NCBI RefSeq assembly: GCF_030486595.1
Contig: NZ_JAUJZH010000002.1
Location: forward strand, 124,001-188,000
Source: Variovorax ginsengisoli
Lineage (GTDB): Bacteria; Pseudomonadota; Gammaproteobacteria; Burkholderiales; Burkholderiaceae_C
DNA length: 64,000 bases
Direction of reading: 5' to 3'
Part shown: one piece after another, positions 27,011 through 37,000 of the stretch
Numbering within the stretch: the first letter of the stretch is position 1
Layout: every line of letters starts with the position of its first letter
Translations under genes and position numbers: made by a program
Notes under the pieces: model-generated
The model's input: the letters and a program-made list of their open reading frames with translations, nothing else
Databases searched by the model: none
What the model was told of the DNA's origin: nothing

Positions 27011-28213
27011 TCAGCGGCCGCCGACCGGGAGCCAGCGCTCCACCAGCTTCACGAAGTAGCTGGCGCCGATCGGGATGATCTGGTCGTTGAAGTCGAACGA
27101 GGTGTTGTGGATGATGCAGGGCCCCGGGCCGTGGCCGTCGAGCCGGTGGTCGCCGTCGCCGTTGCCCAGGAAGGCGTAGCAGCCGGGCCGCGCCATCAGC
27201 ATGTGGGCGAAATCCTCGGCCCCCATCACGGCCGGGAAGTCGTCGGTGACCATGTCGGCGCCGACCACCTCGCGCATCACCTCGGCGGCGAAACGGGCCT
27301 CGGCCGGATGGTTGACGACCGGCGGCGAGGCGCGCACGAAGCTCACCTCGGCCGTGCACTCGTGCGCCGCGGCGATGCCCTCGGCGACGGTGCGCAGGCG
27401 CGCCTCGATCAGGTCCAGGGCGGCGATCGAGAAGGTGCGCACCGTGCCGCCGACCGAGGCGACATCGGGGATCACGTTCGGCGCATCGGAGCCCTGCAGC
27501 TGCGTGACGGCGAGCAGGGCGCGCTCGGTGCTGGCGATGGTGCGCGGCACGAGGGTCGCGAGCGCCTGCGCCAGCGCGACGACCGCGCCGACCGGGTCAA
27601 GGCCGGTGTGCGGCATCGAGGCATGCGTGCCGCGCCCGCGCAGCGTGATCTTGTAGGTGTTGCTCGATGCCATCAGCGCGCCTTCGTTGAGCGCGAAGCG
27701 GCCGACGTCGCCGACCGGGAAGTTGTGCAGCGCGAAGACCGCGTCGCACGGGAAGCGCTCGAACAGGCCGTCCTGGATCATCTTCCTGGCACCCGCCTTG
27801 CCCATCTCCTCGGCCGGCTGGAAGATGAAGTGGACGGTGCCGTCGAAAGCCGCGCCCTGCTGCGCCAGGTGCCAGGCGGCGGCCAGCAGCATCGTGGTGT
27901 GGCCGTCGTGGCCGCAGGCGTGCATGCGCCCGGCGTGGGTCGACTTGTGGGCGAATTCGTTGGCCTCGTGCAGCGGCAGCGCATCCATGTCGGCGCGCAG
28001 GCCGATGGTCCGCTTGCCGTTGCCGCGGCGCAGCACGCCGACCAGCCCGGTGCCGGCGATGCCGCGGTGCACCTCGATGCCCCATTCCTCGAGCAGGCTC
28101 GCCACCTTCTCGGAGGTGCGGTGCTCCTCGAAGCCGAGTTCGGGATGGGCGTGGATGTCGCGGCGGATGGCGACGAAGCGGGAAACGTCCGCAAAGGATT
28201 CGGCGAGCTTCAT
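27011..28213 (-). CDS. M20-family amidohydrolase (hippurate hydrolase-like)
   Basis: A 400-residue zinc-dependent hydrolase of amide bonds in N-acyl amino acids, probably cytosolic. Metal ligands: C100 and H102 in MHACGHDGHTTM, the glutamate pair in FQPAEEMGKAGA, H in ALHNFP and the later GAEDFAHML with its C-terminal HNTSFDFND histidine. The dimerisation domain contains GRGTHASMPH. I start at MKLAESFADV; an ATG 12 codons earlier lies in the promoter region. It heads an operon with the Bug receptor downstream. The exact acyl amino acid is unknown. Confidence 0.92.
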   Translation of the reverse strand: MKLAESFADVSRFVAIRRDIHAHPELGFEEHRTSEKVASLLEEWGIEVHRGIAGTGLVGVLRRGNGKRTIGLRADMDALPLHEANEFAHKSTHAGRMHACGHDGHTTMLLAAAWHLAQQGAAFDGTVHFIFQPAEEMGKAGARKMIQDGLFERFPCDAVFALHNFPVGDVGRFALNEGALMASSNTYKITLRGRGTHASMPHTGLDPVGAVVALAQALATLVPRTIASTERALLAVTQLQGSDAPNVIPDVASVGGTVRTFSIAALDLIEARLRTVAEGIAAAHECTAEVSFVRASPPVVNHPAEARFAAEVMREVVGADMVTDDFPAVMGAEDFAHMLMARPGCYAFLGNGDGDHRLDGHGPGPCIIHNTSFDFNDQIIPIGASYFVKLVERWLPVGGR

Positions 28214-28301
28214 GGGGGTCCGGTCTACGAGAAAACGATAGCAGCGCATTCTGACGCAGGCCGACTACGATGCGCGGTACCGACCCCGATGGAGCCTTGC
28301 C

Positions 28302-28481
28302 ATGAGCAACGAACTGCGCAACAAGCTGCACGAACTGCAGGAGCTGTCGACCCATGCCCCCGACGCGCCGACCCGCGCGATCATCGAGGCGCTGCGGCTG
28401 CAGACCGCGATCCTGAACGAGCGACTCTTCCGCATCGAGCTCCAGTTGAGCGAGGTCACCAAGCGGACCGATACGGCCTGA
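28302..28481 (+). CDS. Small helical hypothetical protein
   Basis: A 59-residue protein starting MSNELRNKLHELQELSTHAP and ending SEVTKRTDTA. The heptad-like spacing of Leu and Ile through LRLQTAILNERLFRIELQLS suggests a short coiled coil. It is divergent from the M20 gene and ends 19 bases before the SGNH hydrolase gene on the same strand, so the two may be co-transcribed. No family is recognised; codon use fits a real gene. Confidence 0.6.
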   Translation: MSNELRNKLHELQELSTHAPDAPTRAIIEALRLQTAILNERLFRIELQLSEVTKRTDTA

Positions 28482-28500
28482 GGCGCCGCCAGGGACGACG

Positions 28501-29271
28501 GTGAAGCGAAGTCACATCGCAGCGGGTGCCGGCTTGTCCGTGCTGCTCGGGCTGGCGGCCGCGACCGCCGGCTACGCCGCCTTGCGGCTGCACCGGTCGA
28601 CGCGGCTGGCGCGCCGGGCCCATCGCTTCGAGCGACAGGCCGAGCCTGAAGGCGCGCGCCTGCTGGTGGTAGGCGACAGCACGGCCGGCGGCGCCGGTGC
28701 CAGCGAACCGATCCACAGCCTGCCGGGCCTGCTGTCGCGCGCCAATCCGTCGCTGACCGTGGTCAACAAGTCCCAGCCCGGGGCGCGCTTCGCCGACATC
28801 CTCGAGCAGCTCGACGGCAACGAGCGCTTCGACGCGGTGCTGGTGCTCGGCGGGACCCACGACGTGCTCGGCACCACCCGCGATGCCGTCTTGCGCGACT
28901 TGGTGCAGCGCGTCGCGCAGCGTGCCCGCGTGCGCGCCCAGGTGGTGGTCTTCATGCCGCCCGGCAACCTCGGCAACCTGCGCGTCTTCCTGCCGCCCTG
29001 GAGCTGGTGGATGAGCTACCGGGCACGCCGGCTCCAGGCCGTCGTGGCCGAGGTGGCGCGGGCCAACGGCGCCCAGCACGTGGCGCTGTTCATGGCGCGC
29101 GAGGACGACCCGTTCGCGCGCCATCCCCGGCGGCTGAGCTCCCGCGACGGCCTCCACCCGAGCGACGCTGGCTACGAGTTGTGGCAGCGCGAACTCGAGA
29201 CCCAGGCCCAGTTGTCGGCCAGGCTGCGCAAGATCGGCCGCAGCGCCGCGGTGCGGGGACCGGTGACCTGA
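28501..29271 (+). CDS. SGNH/GDSL-family hydrolase with N-terminal membrane anchor
   Basis: A 256-residue esterase/lipase-fold protein with a GTG start. Residues 8-29 form a membrane anchor or uncleaved signal. SGNH blocks: catalytic Ser in VVGDSTAGGAGA (block I), Gly near SQPGARFADIL (block II), the GGTHD segment in place of the usual GxND (block III), and Asp/His in DGLHPSDAGY (block V). The Asn of block III being His-containing is unusual, but the D-x-x-H pair is intact. Such proteins hydrolyse esters or remove acetyl groups in the periplasm; the substrate is unknown. It stops 4 bases from the convergent helicase gene. Confidence 0.85.
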   Translation: MKRSHIAAGAGLSVLLGLAAATAGYAALRLHRSTRLARRAHRFERQAEPEGARLLVVGDSTAGGAGASEPIHSLPGLLSRANPSLTVVNKSQPGARFADILEQLDGNERFDAVLVLGGTHDVLGTTRDAVLRDLVQRVAQRARVRAQVVVFMPPGNLGNLRVFLPPWSWWMSYRARRLQAVVAEVARANGAQHVALFMAREDDPFARHPRRLSSRDGLHPSDAGYELWQRELETQAQLSARLRKIGRSAAVRGPVT

Positions 29272-29275
29272 AGAC

Positions 29276-31564
29276 TCAGCGCGCTCCGGCGAACATCGGC
29301 TCCAGCTGCCACCAGGCCGGCAGGAGCGCCCGGATCTCCTCCCGCGCGAAACGGTCGTCCAGCAGGTAGAGCACGCCGGCATCGGTCTCGCTGCGGATCA
29401 CGCGCCCGGCGGCCTGCACCACCTTCTGCAGGCCCGGATAGACGTAGGTGTAGGCATAGCCGTCGCCGAACAGCGCGTCCATGCGCTCGCGCATCACCTC
29501 GTTCGGCTCGTTGTGCTGCGGCAGGCCCAGGCTGGCGACGAAGGCCCCGACCAGGCGGTCGCCCGGCAGGTCGATGCCTTCGCCGAAGGCGCCGCCGAGC
29601 ACGGCGAAGCCGACCCCTCGGCCACCGGCGGCGAAGCGTGCCAGGAAGGCCTCGCGCTCTGCTTCGCGCATGCCGCGCGACTGGCGCCAGGCCGGGATGC
29701 CCGGGTGCCGCCGCTCGAAGGCGGCCGAGGCGCTGTCCAAGTAGTCGAAGCTGCTGAAGAAGGCCAGGTAGTTGCCAGGGCGGCGCGCGAACTGCGCCGC
29801 CACGATGTCGATCAGCGCGTCGAGCGAATGGTCGCGGTCGCGAAAGCGGGTCGACAGGTCCATCGCCACCCGGACATCGAGCTGTTCGCTGCGGAACGGC
29901 GAGCCCACGTCCAGCGTCGCCGTGTTCTCGGGCAGGCCCAGCGTGTCGCGGTAGAACGAGAAGGGCGCCAGCGTGCCCGAGAAGCAGGCCGCCGAGGCGG
30001 CATCGGCGAAGCGCGCCTGCAGGAAGGGCGCGGGCACCAGGTTGCGGATCGCCAGGGCACGCGTGTCCCCCGGGCCGAGCGTCGCCTCGAAGACCGAATG
30101 CTTGCCGAAGCTGTCGGCCAGCCGGGCAAACTGGAGCAGGTCGAAGAAGCATTGCTGGAGCGCCCCCGGTGGCTCGTCGGGGCGGGCCGAAAAGTGCTCG
30201 GCCATCAGCGAGACCGCTTCCTGCAAGGCCCGCGCGAAGCGCTCGGGCACCTGGTCGTGCGGCTGGTAGGCGGCGACCTGGTCGCGCTGCAGCAGTTGCC
30301 ATTCGCGCGCCAGGCCCCCCAGCGGCTTGCGCAGCAGCGCCGGCGCCTTGGCGCGCACCGCCTCGAGCGCGGCGGCATCGAGCTGCGCCGAGTACATGCC
30401 GCGCGCGCGGTCCAGCAGGTTGTGGGCTTCGTCGACCAGCAGGGCGACGCGCCACTCCTCGTCCTTGGTGAGCGCATACAGGAAGGCGCTGCCGTCGAAG
30501 TAGTAGTTGTAGTCGCCGATGACCACGTCGCTCCAGCGCACCATTTCCTGGGCGAGGAAGTACGGGCAGACCTGGTGGGCGAGTGCGATGCCGCGCAGCG
30601 CCTCGCGGTCGAGCCAGGCAGCGGCGATGGCTTCGCCGCGGGCCGCCGGCAGCCGATCGTAGAAGCCGCGCGCGAGCGGGCAATCGTCGCCGTTGCAGGC
30701 CCGCCCGGGGTACTCGCAGACCTTCTCGCGGGCCGCCAGTTCGAGCACCCGCAGCGGCGCCTGCGCGCGGTCGAAGGTCTGCAGCGCACCGAGGGCGACC
30801 GCGCGGCCCGAGGTCTTGGCGGTCAGGAAGAAGATCTTGTCGAGCTGCCGCGCCGGCCGCGCCTTGAGCAGCGGAAACAGGGTGGCGACGGTCTTGCCGA
30901 TGCCGGTCGGCGCCTGGGCCAGCAGCGGGCGCGCCGAGACCGCCGAGCGGTAGACCGCCTCGGCCAGCTCGCGCTGGCCAGGGCGAAAGCCGCCATGCGG
31001 AAAGGCGAGCGCCGCCAGCGCCGGATCGAGCGCCGCGCGGTGGGCGGACTCCTGCTCGGCCCACGCCAGGTAGCGCGCGCACAGCGCCTCGAAGTGCTGC
31101 TGCAGGTCGGCACGGGTCCAGCTCTCCGCGAGCACCGTTTCCTTTTCGGTGCCGAGGTCCAGATACACCAGCGCGACGTCGAGCGCCGGCAGCGCGTCGC
31201 GCTCGCACAGCATCCATGCGTAGCTGCGGGCCTGGGCCCAGTGGAGCGCGCGATGGTTGGCCTTGATGCGGCCGAAGTCGCCGCGATAAGTCTTGATTTC
31301 CTCGACCCGGCGGCGCCGCGGGTCCCAGCCATCGGCCCGTCCGCGCACCAGCAGCCGGCCGAAGCGCGCCGACAGGCCGACCTCGCTTTCGTAGTCGAGG
31401 CTGCGGCGGGACTGCACCAGCCGGTGGCCCGCCTGGCCTTCCTGGCCACTCGGGGCCGGCACGAAGCGCAGGTCGAGGTCGCCGGCCTTGGCGGCGAAGG
31501 CGCAGAGTGAGCGGACCGAGACCGCGAGTGGAGCGGCGGCGGAAGGGGAGGGGAGGGCGGCCAT
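29276..31564 (-). CDS. DinG/Rad3-type Fe-S DNA helicase with N-terminal PD-(D/E)XK-like region
   Basis: A 762-residue superfamily 2 helicase of the XPD/DinG group. Walker A is APTGIGKT (218-225), the DEAH box is at 378-381 (LVDEAHNLLDRA), and motif VI is in VVQAAGRVIRSETD. Four cysteines, C283, C290, C295 and C333, lie where the 4Fe-4S cluster sits in this family. The first 180 residues contain an Asp followed by E89-I-K91 (DGWDPRRRRVEEIKTYRG), the arrangement of PD-(D/E)XK nucleases, so the protein may combine nuclease and helicase functions. I start at MAALPSPSAA. It is convergent with the SGNH gene, and the Nramp-like gene lies upstream on the same strand. Confidence 0.9.
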   Translation of the reverse strand: MAALPSPSAAAPLAVSVRSLCAFAAKAGDLDLRFVPAPSGQEGQAGHRLVQSRRSLDYESEVGLSARFGRLLVRGRADGWDPRRRRVEEIKTYRGDFGRIKANHRALHWAQARSYAWMLCERDALPALDVALVYLDLGTEKETVLAESWTRADLQQHFEALCARYLAWAEQESAHRAALDPALAALAFPHGGFRPGQRELAEAVYRSAVSARPLLAQAPTGIGKTVATLFPLLKARPARQLDKIFFLTAKTSGRAVALGALQTFDRAQAPLRVLELAAREKVCEYPGRACNGDDCPLARGFYDRLPAARGEAIAAAWLDREALRGIALAHQVCPYFLAQEMVRWSDVVIGDYNYYFDGSAFLYALTKDEEWRVALLVDEAHNLLDRARGMYSAQLDAAALEAVRAKAPALLRKPLGGLAREWQLLQRDQVAAYQPHDQVPERFARALQEAVSLMAEHFSARPDEPPGALQQCFFDLLQFARLADSFGKHSVFEATLGPGDTRALAIRNLVPAPFLQARFADAASAACFSGTLAPFSFYRDTLGLPENTATLDVGSPFRSEQLDVRVAMDLSTRFRDRDHSLDALIDIVAAQFARRPGNYLAFFSSFDYLDSASAAFERRHPGIPAWRQSRGMREAEREAFLARFAAGGRGVGFAVLGGAFGEGIDLPGDRLVGAFVASLGLPQHNEPNEVMRERMDALFGDGYAYTYVYPGLQKVVQAAGRVIRSETDAGVLYLLDDRFAREEIRALLPAWWQLEPMFAGAR

Positions 31565-31601
31565 GGGGCTGGATGAATATACAGCGCCCGGCCGCACCCC
31601 G

Positions 31602-32897
31602 CTACGTGAACGAGACCACCCCCAGCGCCACCGAGGCCGCCGCCATGGCCGCGGTCGCCAGCCAGCCCAGCAGCCGCCATTTGTGCGGCAGCACCATCTG
31701 GCCCATGACCGCCGGACTCGACGCCGCGATCATCACCGCGACCATCACCGGCACCGAGATGACGGCGTTGATCACCGCCGCCCAGTACAGGGCCGAGATC
31801 GGATTCAGTCCCGACAGGCTGATGCCCACGCCCAGCAGCATCGCGGCCGCCAGGATGGCGTAGAAGCTGCGGCCGCGCGCCAGCGTCAGGTCGAGCCCCT
31901 TGCGCAGGTGGAAGTAGCTGGCCACCGCCTCGGCCGCCGATCCGGCGAGCACCGGCAGCGCCAGCATGCCGGTGCCCAGGACGCCGAGCGCGAAGAGCCA
32001 GAAGGCGAGGTCGCCGGCGATCGGCTTCAGTGCGGCGGCGGCCTGGGCGGTGGTCTCGATCCGGCTCTGGCCATGGGCATGCAGCGTGGCGGCGGCGGCG
32101 GTGATGATGAAGAAGGCAATCAGGTTCGAGAAGCCCATGCCGACCGCGGTGTCGATGCGCAGTCGGCGCAGTTGCGTGCGCGCCTGTTCCGGCGCCACGC
32201 GCAGCGGATGGTCGGCGGCCACGCGCTTGATCTCCTGCACTTCCTGCGAGGCCTGCCAGAAGAAGAGGTACGGACTGATCGTGGTGCCGAGGATCGCGAC
32301 CACCGTGGTGACGTACGCGCGGCTCCAGTGGAAGTCCGGCGTGAAGGTTCCCCTGAGCGCCGCGGCCCAGTCGACATCGACCGCGAACACCACGCCGACA
32401 TACGCGAACAGCGACAGCGTCAGCCACTTGAGCACGCGCACATAGCGCTCGTAGGGCAGGAACACCTGCAGCAGCAGCGACACGATGCCGAAGCCCACGG
32501 CGTACCAGGCCGGCCGGCCGGGCAGCACCAGCGCAGCCGAATCGCCCATCGCGCTGAGGTCGGCGCCGAGGTTGATGACATTGGCGACCAGCAGCAGCGA
32601 CACCAGCGTCGCCACCATCCATCGGGGGCAGAAGCGGGCGAAGGTCTCGGTGAGGTTCTTGCCTGTGACGCGACCGATGCGCGCGCTGGCCAGCTGAATC
32701 CCCATCATCAGCGGATAGGTCAACAGCAGGGTCCAGCCCACACCGTAGCCGAGCTGCGCACCGGCCTGGGTATAGGTGGCGATGCCGCTCGGGTCGTCGT
32801 CCGCGGCGCCCGTGATCAGGCCCGGGCCGAGCTTGGACCACCAGCGCGCTTTCGCGGGTGCGGCGGGCGCGGTCGCGGACGCTGAAGGGGTGCTCAT
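31602..32897 (-). CDS. Nramp-related divalent metal transporter (non-canonical metal site)
   Basis: A 431-residue inner-membrane carrier with about 11 hydrophobic segments. Helix 1 reads LITGAADDDPSGIATYTQAG: canonical Nramp proteins have D-P-G-N where this has D35-P-S-G. Helix 6 reads GTTISPYLFFWQASQE where canonical members have M-P-H-N. These changes place it in the Nramp-related group, some of whose members carry magnesium or other ions rather than manganese/iron; the ion here cannot be read. I start at MSTPSASATA, since the upstream extension is promoter-like. It begins the leftward pair with the helicase gene 37 bases downstream. Confidence 0.88.
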   Translation of the reverse strand: MSTPSASATAPAAPAKARWWSKLGPGLITGAADDDPSGIATYTQAGAQLGYGVGWTLLLTYPLMMGIQLASARIGRVTGKNLTETFARFCPRWMVATLVSLLLVANVINLGADLSAMGDSAALVLPGRPAWYAVGFGIVSLLLQVFLPYERYVRVLKWLTLSLFAYVGVVFAVDVDWAAALRGTFTPDFHWSRAYVTTVVAILGTTISPYLFFWQASQEVQEIKRVAADHPLRVAPEQARTQLRRLRIDTAVGMGFSNLIAFFIITAAAATLHAHGQSRIETTAQAAAALKPIAGDLAFWLFALGVLGTGMLALPVLAGSAAEAVASYFHLRKGLDLTLARGRSFYAILAAAMLLGVGISLSGLNPISALYWAAVINAVISVPVMVAVMIAASSPAVMGQMVLPHKWRLLGWLATAAMAAASVALGVVSFT

Positions 32898-33093
32898 CGC
32901 GGCTTCGTGTGAAGGGGTGCGCCAGCATCGCTGGCCGGGCCAGGCCCCAGGCATAGGTGCCGGCCCCGGCGCGCTGTCGGACTGGGTCGAGTCCGCATCG
33001 GCAACGCGGTGTTGGACGACATGCACGCGGCGCACCCCTGCCTACGGTGAAGCCATCCCACCCACTTTCCATCCCGCCACCAGGAGCACTCTC

Positions 33094-34080
33094 ATGACCC
33101 CTTCCGCCAAATCCCCGGACAGCGTCGCTTCGGAGCATCGCAAGGTGCAGCGTGAGCAGGATGCCAAGGACCGCACAGCGGGCCAAGCCGAACGCGGGAA
33201 GCCCATGCAGGCGGGCCATCGGCCCGAGCCGGAGAACCCGATGCCCAGCCAGCATCTGAAGAAGCCGGGCCTCGAGGCCGACATGGACCTGCAGCCTCGC
33301 TTCATCGCCTCGGGTTACCTGGGCAGCGGCAAGCTCGATGGCATGGTGGCGCTGGTGACCGGCGGCGACTCGGGCATCGGCCGCGCGGTGGCGCTGCTCT
33401 ACGCGCGCGAAGGCGCCGAGGTCGCGATCGTCTACCTGCAGGAGGAGCAAGTCGATGCCGAGGAGACCAAGCGCTGCATCGAGGCAGAGGGCAGGCACTG
33501 CGTGCTGATTCCGGGCGACGTGCGCGACCCGGCCTTCTGCCAGCGCGCGGTCGACGAGACGGTGCAGGCCTTCGGGCGGCTCGACATCCTGGTCAACAAC
33601 GCCGCCTTCCAGCTGCACGCCGCGGCCATCGAGGACATTACGGACGAACGCTTCGAACTCACGCTGCGCACCAACGTCTTCGGCTACTTCCAGATGGCAC
33701 GGGCCGCGGTGCCGCACTTGCCGCGCGGCGGCTCGATCATCAACACCGGCTCGGTGACCGGCCTCGAAGGCAGCGCCGAGCTGCTCGACTATTCGACCAC
33801 CAAGGGGGCCATCCACGCGTTCACGAAATCGCTGGCGAGCAACCTGCTGGACAAGGGCATCCGCGTCAATGCCGTGGCGCCGGGGCCGGTGTGGACGCCG
33901 CTGAACCCCGCCGACCGCCCGGCCGAAGACGTGAAGGACTTCGGCCGCCACACCGACATGAAAAGGCCGGCGCAGCCCGAGGAGCTGTCGCCGGCCTATG
34001 TGTTCCTGGCCGCGCCCTGCTGCGCCAGCTACATCACGGGCATCGTGCTGCCGGTGACCGGCAGCGTGGGCGCCGTGTAG
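33094..34080 (+). CDS. SDR-family oxidoreductase (YghA-like) with long N-terminal extension
   Basis: A 328-residue short-chain dehydrogenase. The NADP/NAD loop is TGGDSGIG (89-96), then ILVNNAAFQ, the catalytic Ser region INTGSVTGLEG and DYSTTKGA with the catalytic Tyr and Lys. The first 80 residues are polar, rich in Lys, Gln and Pro, and precede the fold, as in the YghA-type group of stress-linked aldehyde reductases. The ATG at 33094 is preceded by CAGGAG. It stops one base before the convergent autotransporter stop. The substrate is unknown. Confidence 0.88.
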   Translation: MTPSAKSPDSVASEHRKVQREQDAKDRTAGQAERGKPMQAGHRPEPENPMPSQHLKKPGLEADMDLQPRFIASGYLGSGKLDGMVALVTGGDSGIGRAVALLYAREGAEVAIVYLQEEQVDAEETKRCIEAEGRHCVLIPGDVRDPAFCQRAVDETVQAFGRLDILVNNAAFQLHAAAIEDITDERFELTLRTNVFGYFQMARAAVPHLPRGGSIINTGSVTGLEGSAELLDYSTTKGAIHAFTKSLASNLLDKGIRVNAVAPGPVWTPLNPADRPAEDVKDFGRHTDMKRPAQPEELSPAYVFLAAPCCASYITGIVLPVTGSVGAV

Positions 34081-34081
34081 A

Positions 34082-37000
34082 TCAGAACTTCCACAGCAGG
34101 GTGGCCTTGACGCCGTTGTCGGTCACGCCGCTGCCGGCCTGGCCGAGGTAGGACACGCCCAGCGTCAGGTCCTTGCGCAGCGAGAAGTCGACACCCGCCT
34201 CGACCACCGCGGCATCCTTCGCGATCGGCACGCCGGCGACCACGAAGGCCGACTGCGAAGCCAGCGCCATCGACGCGTACTGGCTGGTGCTGCCGATCGC
34301 GTGGCGCCAGCCCAGCATGCCGCGCAGCGTCATCTTCGCGCCGCCGAGTTCGACGTCGGTGGTGGCGCGCACGCCCAGCGTGCTGTAGCCGATGCCGGTG
34401 CTGTCGCCGGCGCCGTGCAGCGCCGCGAAGCCACCGCGCTCGCTGAAGTCATCGGTATGCAGGTTGACATAGGCGAGGCCGGCGAAGGGCTCGACCGCGA
34501 CCGCGCCGGCATCGATGCGCCAGCCCAGTTCGCCGAACAGCTGCGCCGTCTGCGCCTTGTAGCTGGCGGTCGGCAGGTCGGCGAAATTGCCGAACACCAC
34601 CGCGCGCCGGGTGTCGATGCTGCTGTCGCTGTAGCTCGCGCCGAGCCGCAGGCCCAGGGCGCCCCACTGGCGGCCGCCATAGACGCCCAGGTGCCAGCTG
34701 TCGCTGCTGGCCGACGAGGCGCGGGCGTCGAGATCGGCGCTGCCGCTGCTGTAGCCGGCCATCAGGCCGACACGCCAGTCGTCGCCGACCTTCGTGTCGC
34801 CGCCGATCAGCAGGCCGCTGGTCGAGCCGTCGATCTTCGAGGCGTTGCCGTCGCCGCGGATGTCGCCCCGGGCGCCGAAGGCATAGGCCCAGACGCCGTC
34901 CTTCGAGGCGGTGTCGGTGCCGGTGGCGACGCCGCCGAGCGAGCGCCGGGCATGGTCGAGGCCGGCGTCGCGCACGTAGCGGCTGTCCTCGATGGCCATC
35001 GACTTGAGCGAGGCATGCAGTTCGCCGCCGAGTTGCGCGAACGCGCTGCGGGCCGTGACGGCGTCGAGCTTGACCACCGCGTTGTAGAGCGCGCCGGAGC
35101 ACGAGGCGTCGACCGCGCCGCCGGCCTGGCTCTCGTTCGGCGTGTTGCCGACCGACTCGAACGTGGTGTCGTTGCGCTTCAGGCTCAGGACCACATCCTG
35201 TGCGCTGTAGCTGAGCGTTGGATCGAGGAAGGCGAAGTTGGTCGTGATGCCGCCGAAGTTGCCGTTCACGCCGGCACCGGCGTTGAGGATGGTGTAGGTG
35301 GCGGTCGGATTCCAGTTGCCGTCGGCCAGCACCGCCAGCGAACCGCCCTGCAGGTGGATCGCGCCGGTGGCGCGGATCAGGTCGCCGCGGCCGTCGACCG
35401 CGGCTTCGACCTGGTAGGTCGAGCCTGCAGCCAGCGTGAGGTCGCCGGCCACGTGCAGGGTGCCGATCGAATTGCCCGGCGCCACAGTCGCGCCCGACTG
35501 GACCACGGTCGTGCCGACCGTGCCGTTGCCCTTGAGCGTGGTGCCGCTGGCCATCGTCAGCGCGCCGCCGAGCGAACCGTTGACCGCCAGCGTGCCGGTC
35601 TTGACCAGCGTGCTGCCCGTGAAGGCGCTGCTGTCGCCGGTCAGGTTGAGCGCGCCGGCGCCGCTCTTGGTGAAGCTGCCGTTGCCGGAGATCGCATTGG
35701 CGAAGGTGGCATCGGTGGCCTGCCGGATCTCGAGCGCCGCGTTGTCGACGATCGCGCCGACGCCGAAGCTGCCGGCGCTGCCGATCAACTTGCCGGCCGA
35801 GATCAGGGTGCCGCCGGCGTAGGTGTTGGCGCCGCCGAGCGTGGTCGTACCGCCGCCGAGCTGGCTCACGCCACCGCTGCCGCTGATCGCGCCGGCAAAG
35901 TCCACGGCATCGCTGCGATTGAAGGCCAGCCTGCCGTTGTTGGTCACGTCGCCGGTGATCGAGCCGCTGGTGCCGCCATTGCCGAGCTGCAGCGTGCCGC
36001 CGGAAATCACGGTGCCGCCGCTGTAGGTGTTGGCGGCGGTGAGCGTGGTGGTGCCAGTGCCGAGCTGCTGCACGCCGCCGCTGCCCGAGATGGCGCCGGT
36101 GAAGGTCACGGCATCGCTGCGGTTGAAGGCCAGCGTGCCTTCGTTGGCGACGTCGCCGAGGATCGAGCCGCTGCTGCCGCCGTTGCCGAGCTGCAGCGTG
36201 CCGGCCGAGATCGTCGTGGCGCCGGTGTAGGTGTTGTTGCCCGTCAGCACGGTCGTGCCGGTGCCGGTCTTGGTGACCGTGCCGCTGCCCGAGATCACGC
36301 CCGCGATCGGCGCCGCCGTGTTGGCGAAGACCAGCGCGGCGTTGTCCGTCACGTCGCCGGCCAGCACGCCGGCCGTGGTCGCGTTGCCGACTTGCAGCGT
36401 ACCGGCCGAGATGGTCGTCCCGCCGCTGTGGCTGTCGGTGCCGGCCAGCACCAGCGTGCCGCTGCCGGCCTTGGTCAGGCCGCCGCTGCCGGTGATGGCG
36501 CCGCCCAGCGTCAGCGTGTTGGCGTTGGTGTTGACCGTGCCTCCGCCCGCGTTCAGCGTCACCGCGCGGTTCGACGTGAAGTCCGCCGAGGTGCTCAGCG
36601 TGCCGCCGTTGAAGGTGATGCCGCCGGCGGTGTTGCCGAGGTTGCCGTCGTTCGCCACCGACAAGGTGCCGGCCGAGATCGTGGTGCCGCCGCTGTAGCT
36701 GTTGGCGCCGCTGAGCGTGGTCGTGCCGCTGCCGATCTGGCCCACGCCGCCGCTGCCGCTGATGGCGCCGGCAAAGTTCACGGCGTCGCTCCGATTGAAG
36801 GCCAGCGTGCCGTTGTTCGCCACGTCGCCGATGATCGAGCCGCTGGTGCCGCCATCGCCCAGCTGCAGCGTGCCGCCCGTGATCAGCGTGCCGCCGCTGT
36901 AGCTGTTGGCGCCGGTGAGCACGAGCGTGCCCGAGTCCGTCTTTTCGAGCTTGGCCGCGCCCGCGAGCTCGGCATCGACCGTGGCGGTGATGGGCGTCGC

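Noticed and set aside
30823..33951. A 1042-residue minus-strand frame spanning the helicase, Nramp and SDR genes
   Set aside because: It runs in the wrong frame through two real genes and antisense to a third, with no coherent domain.
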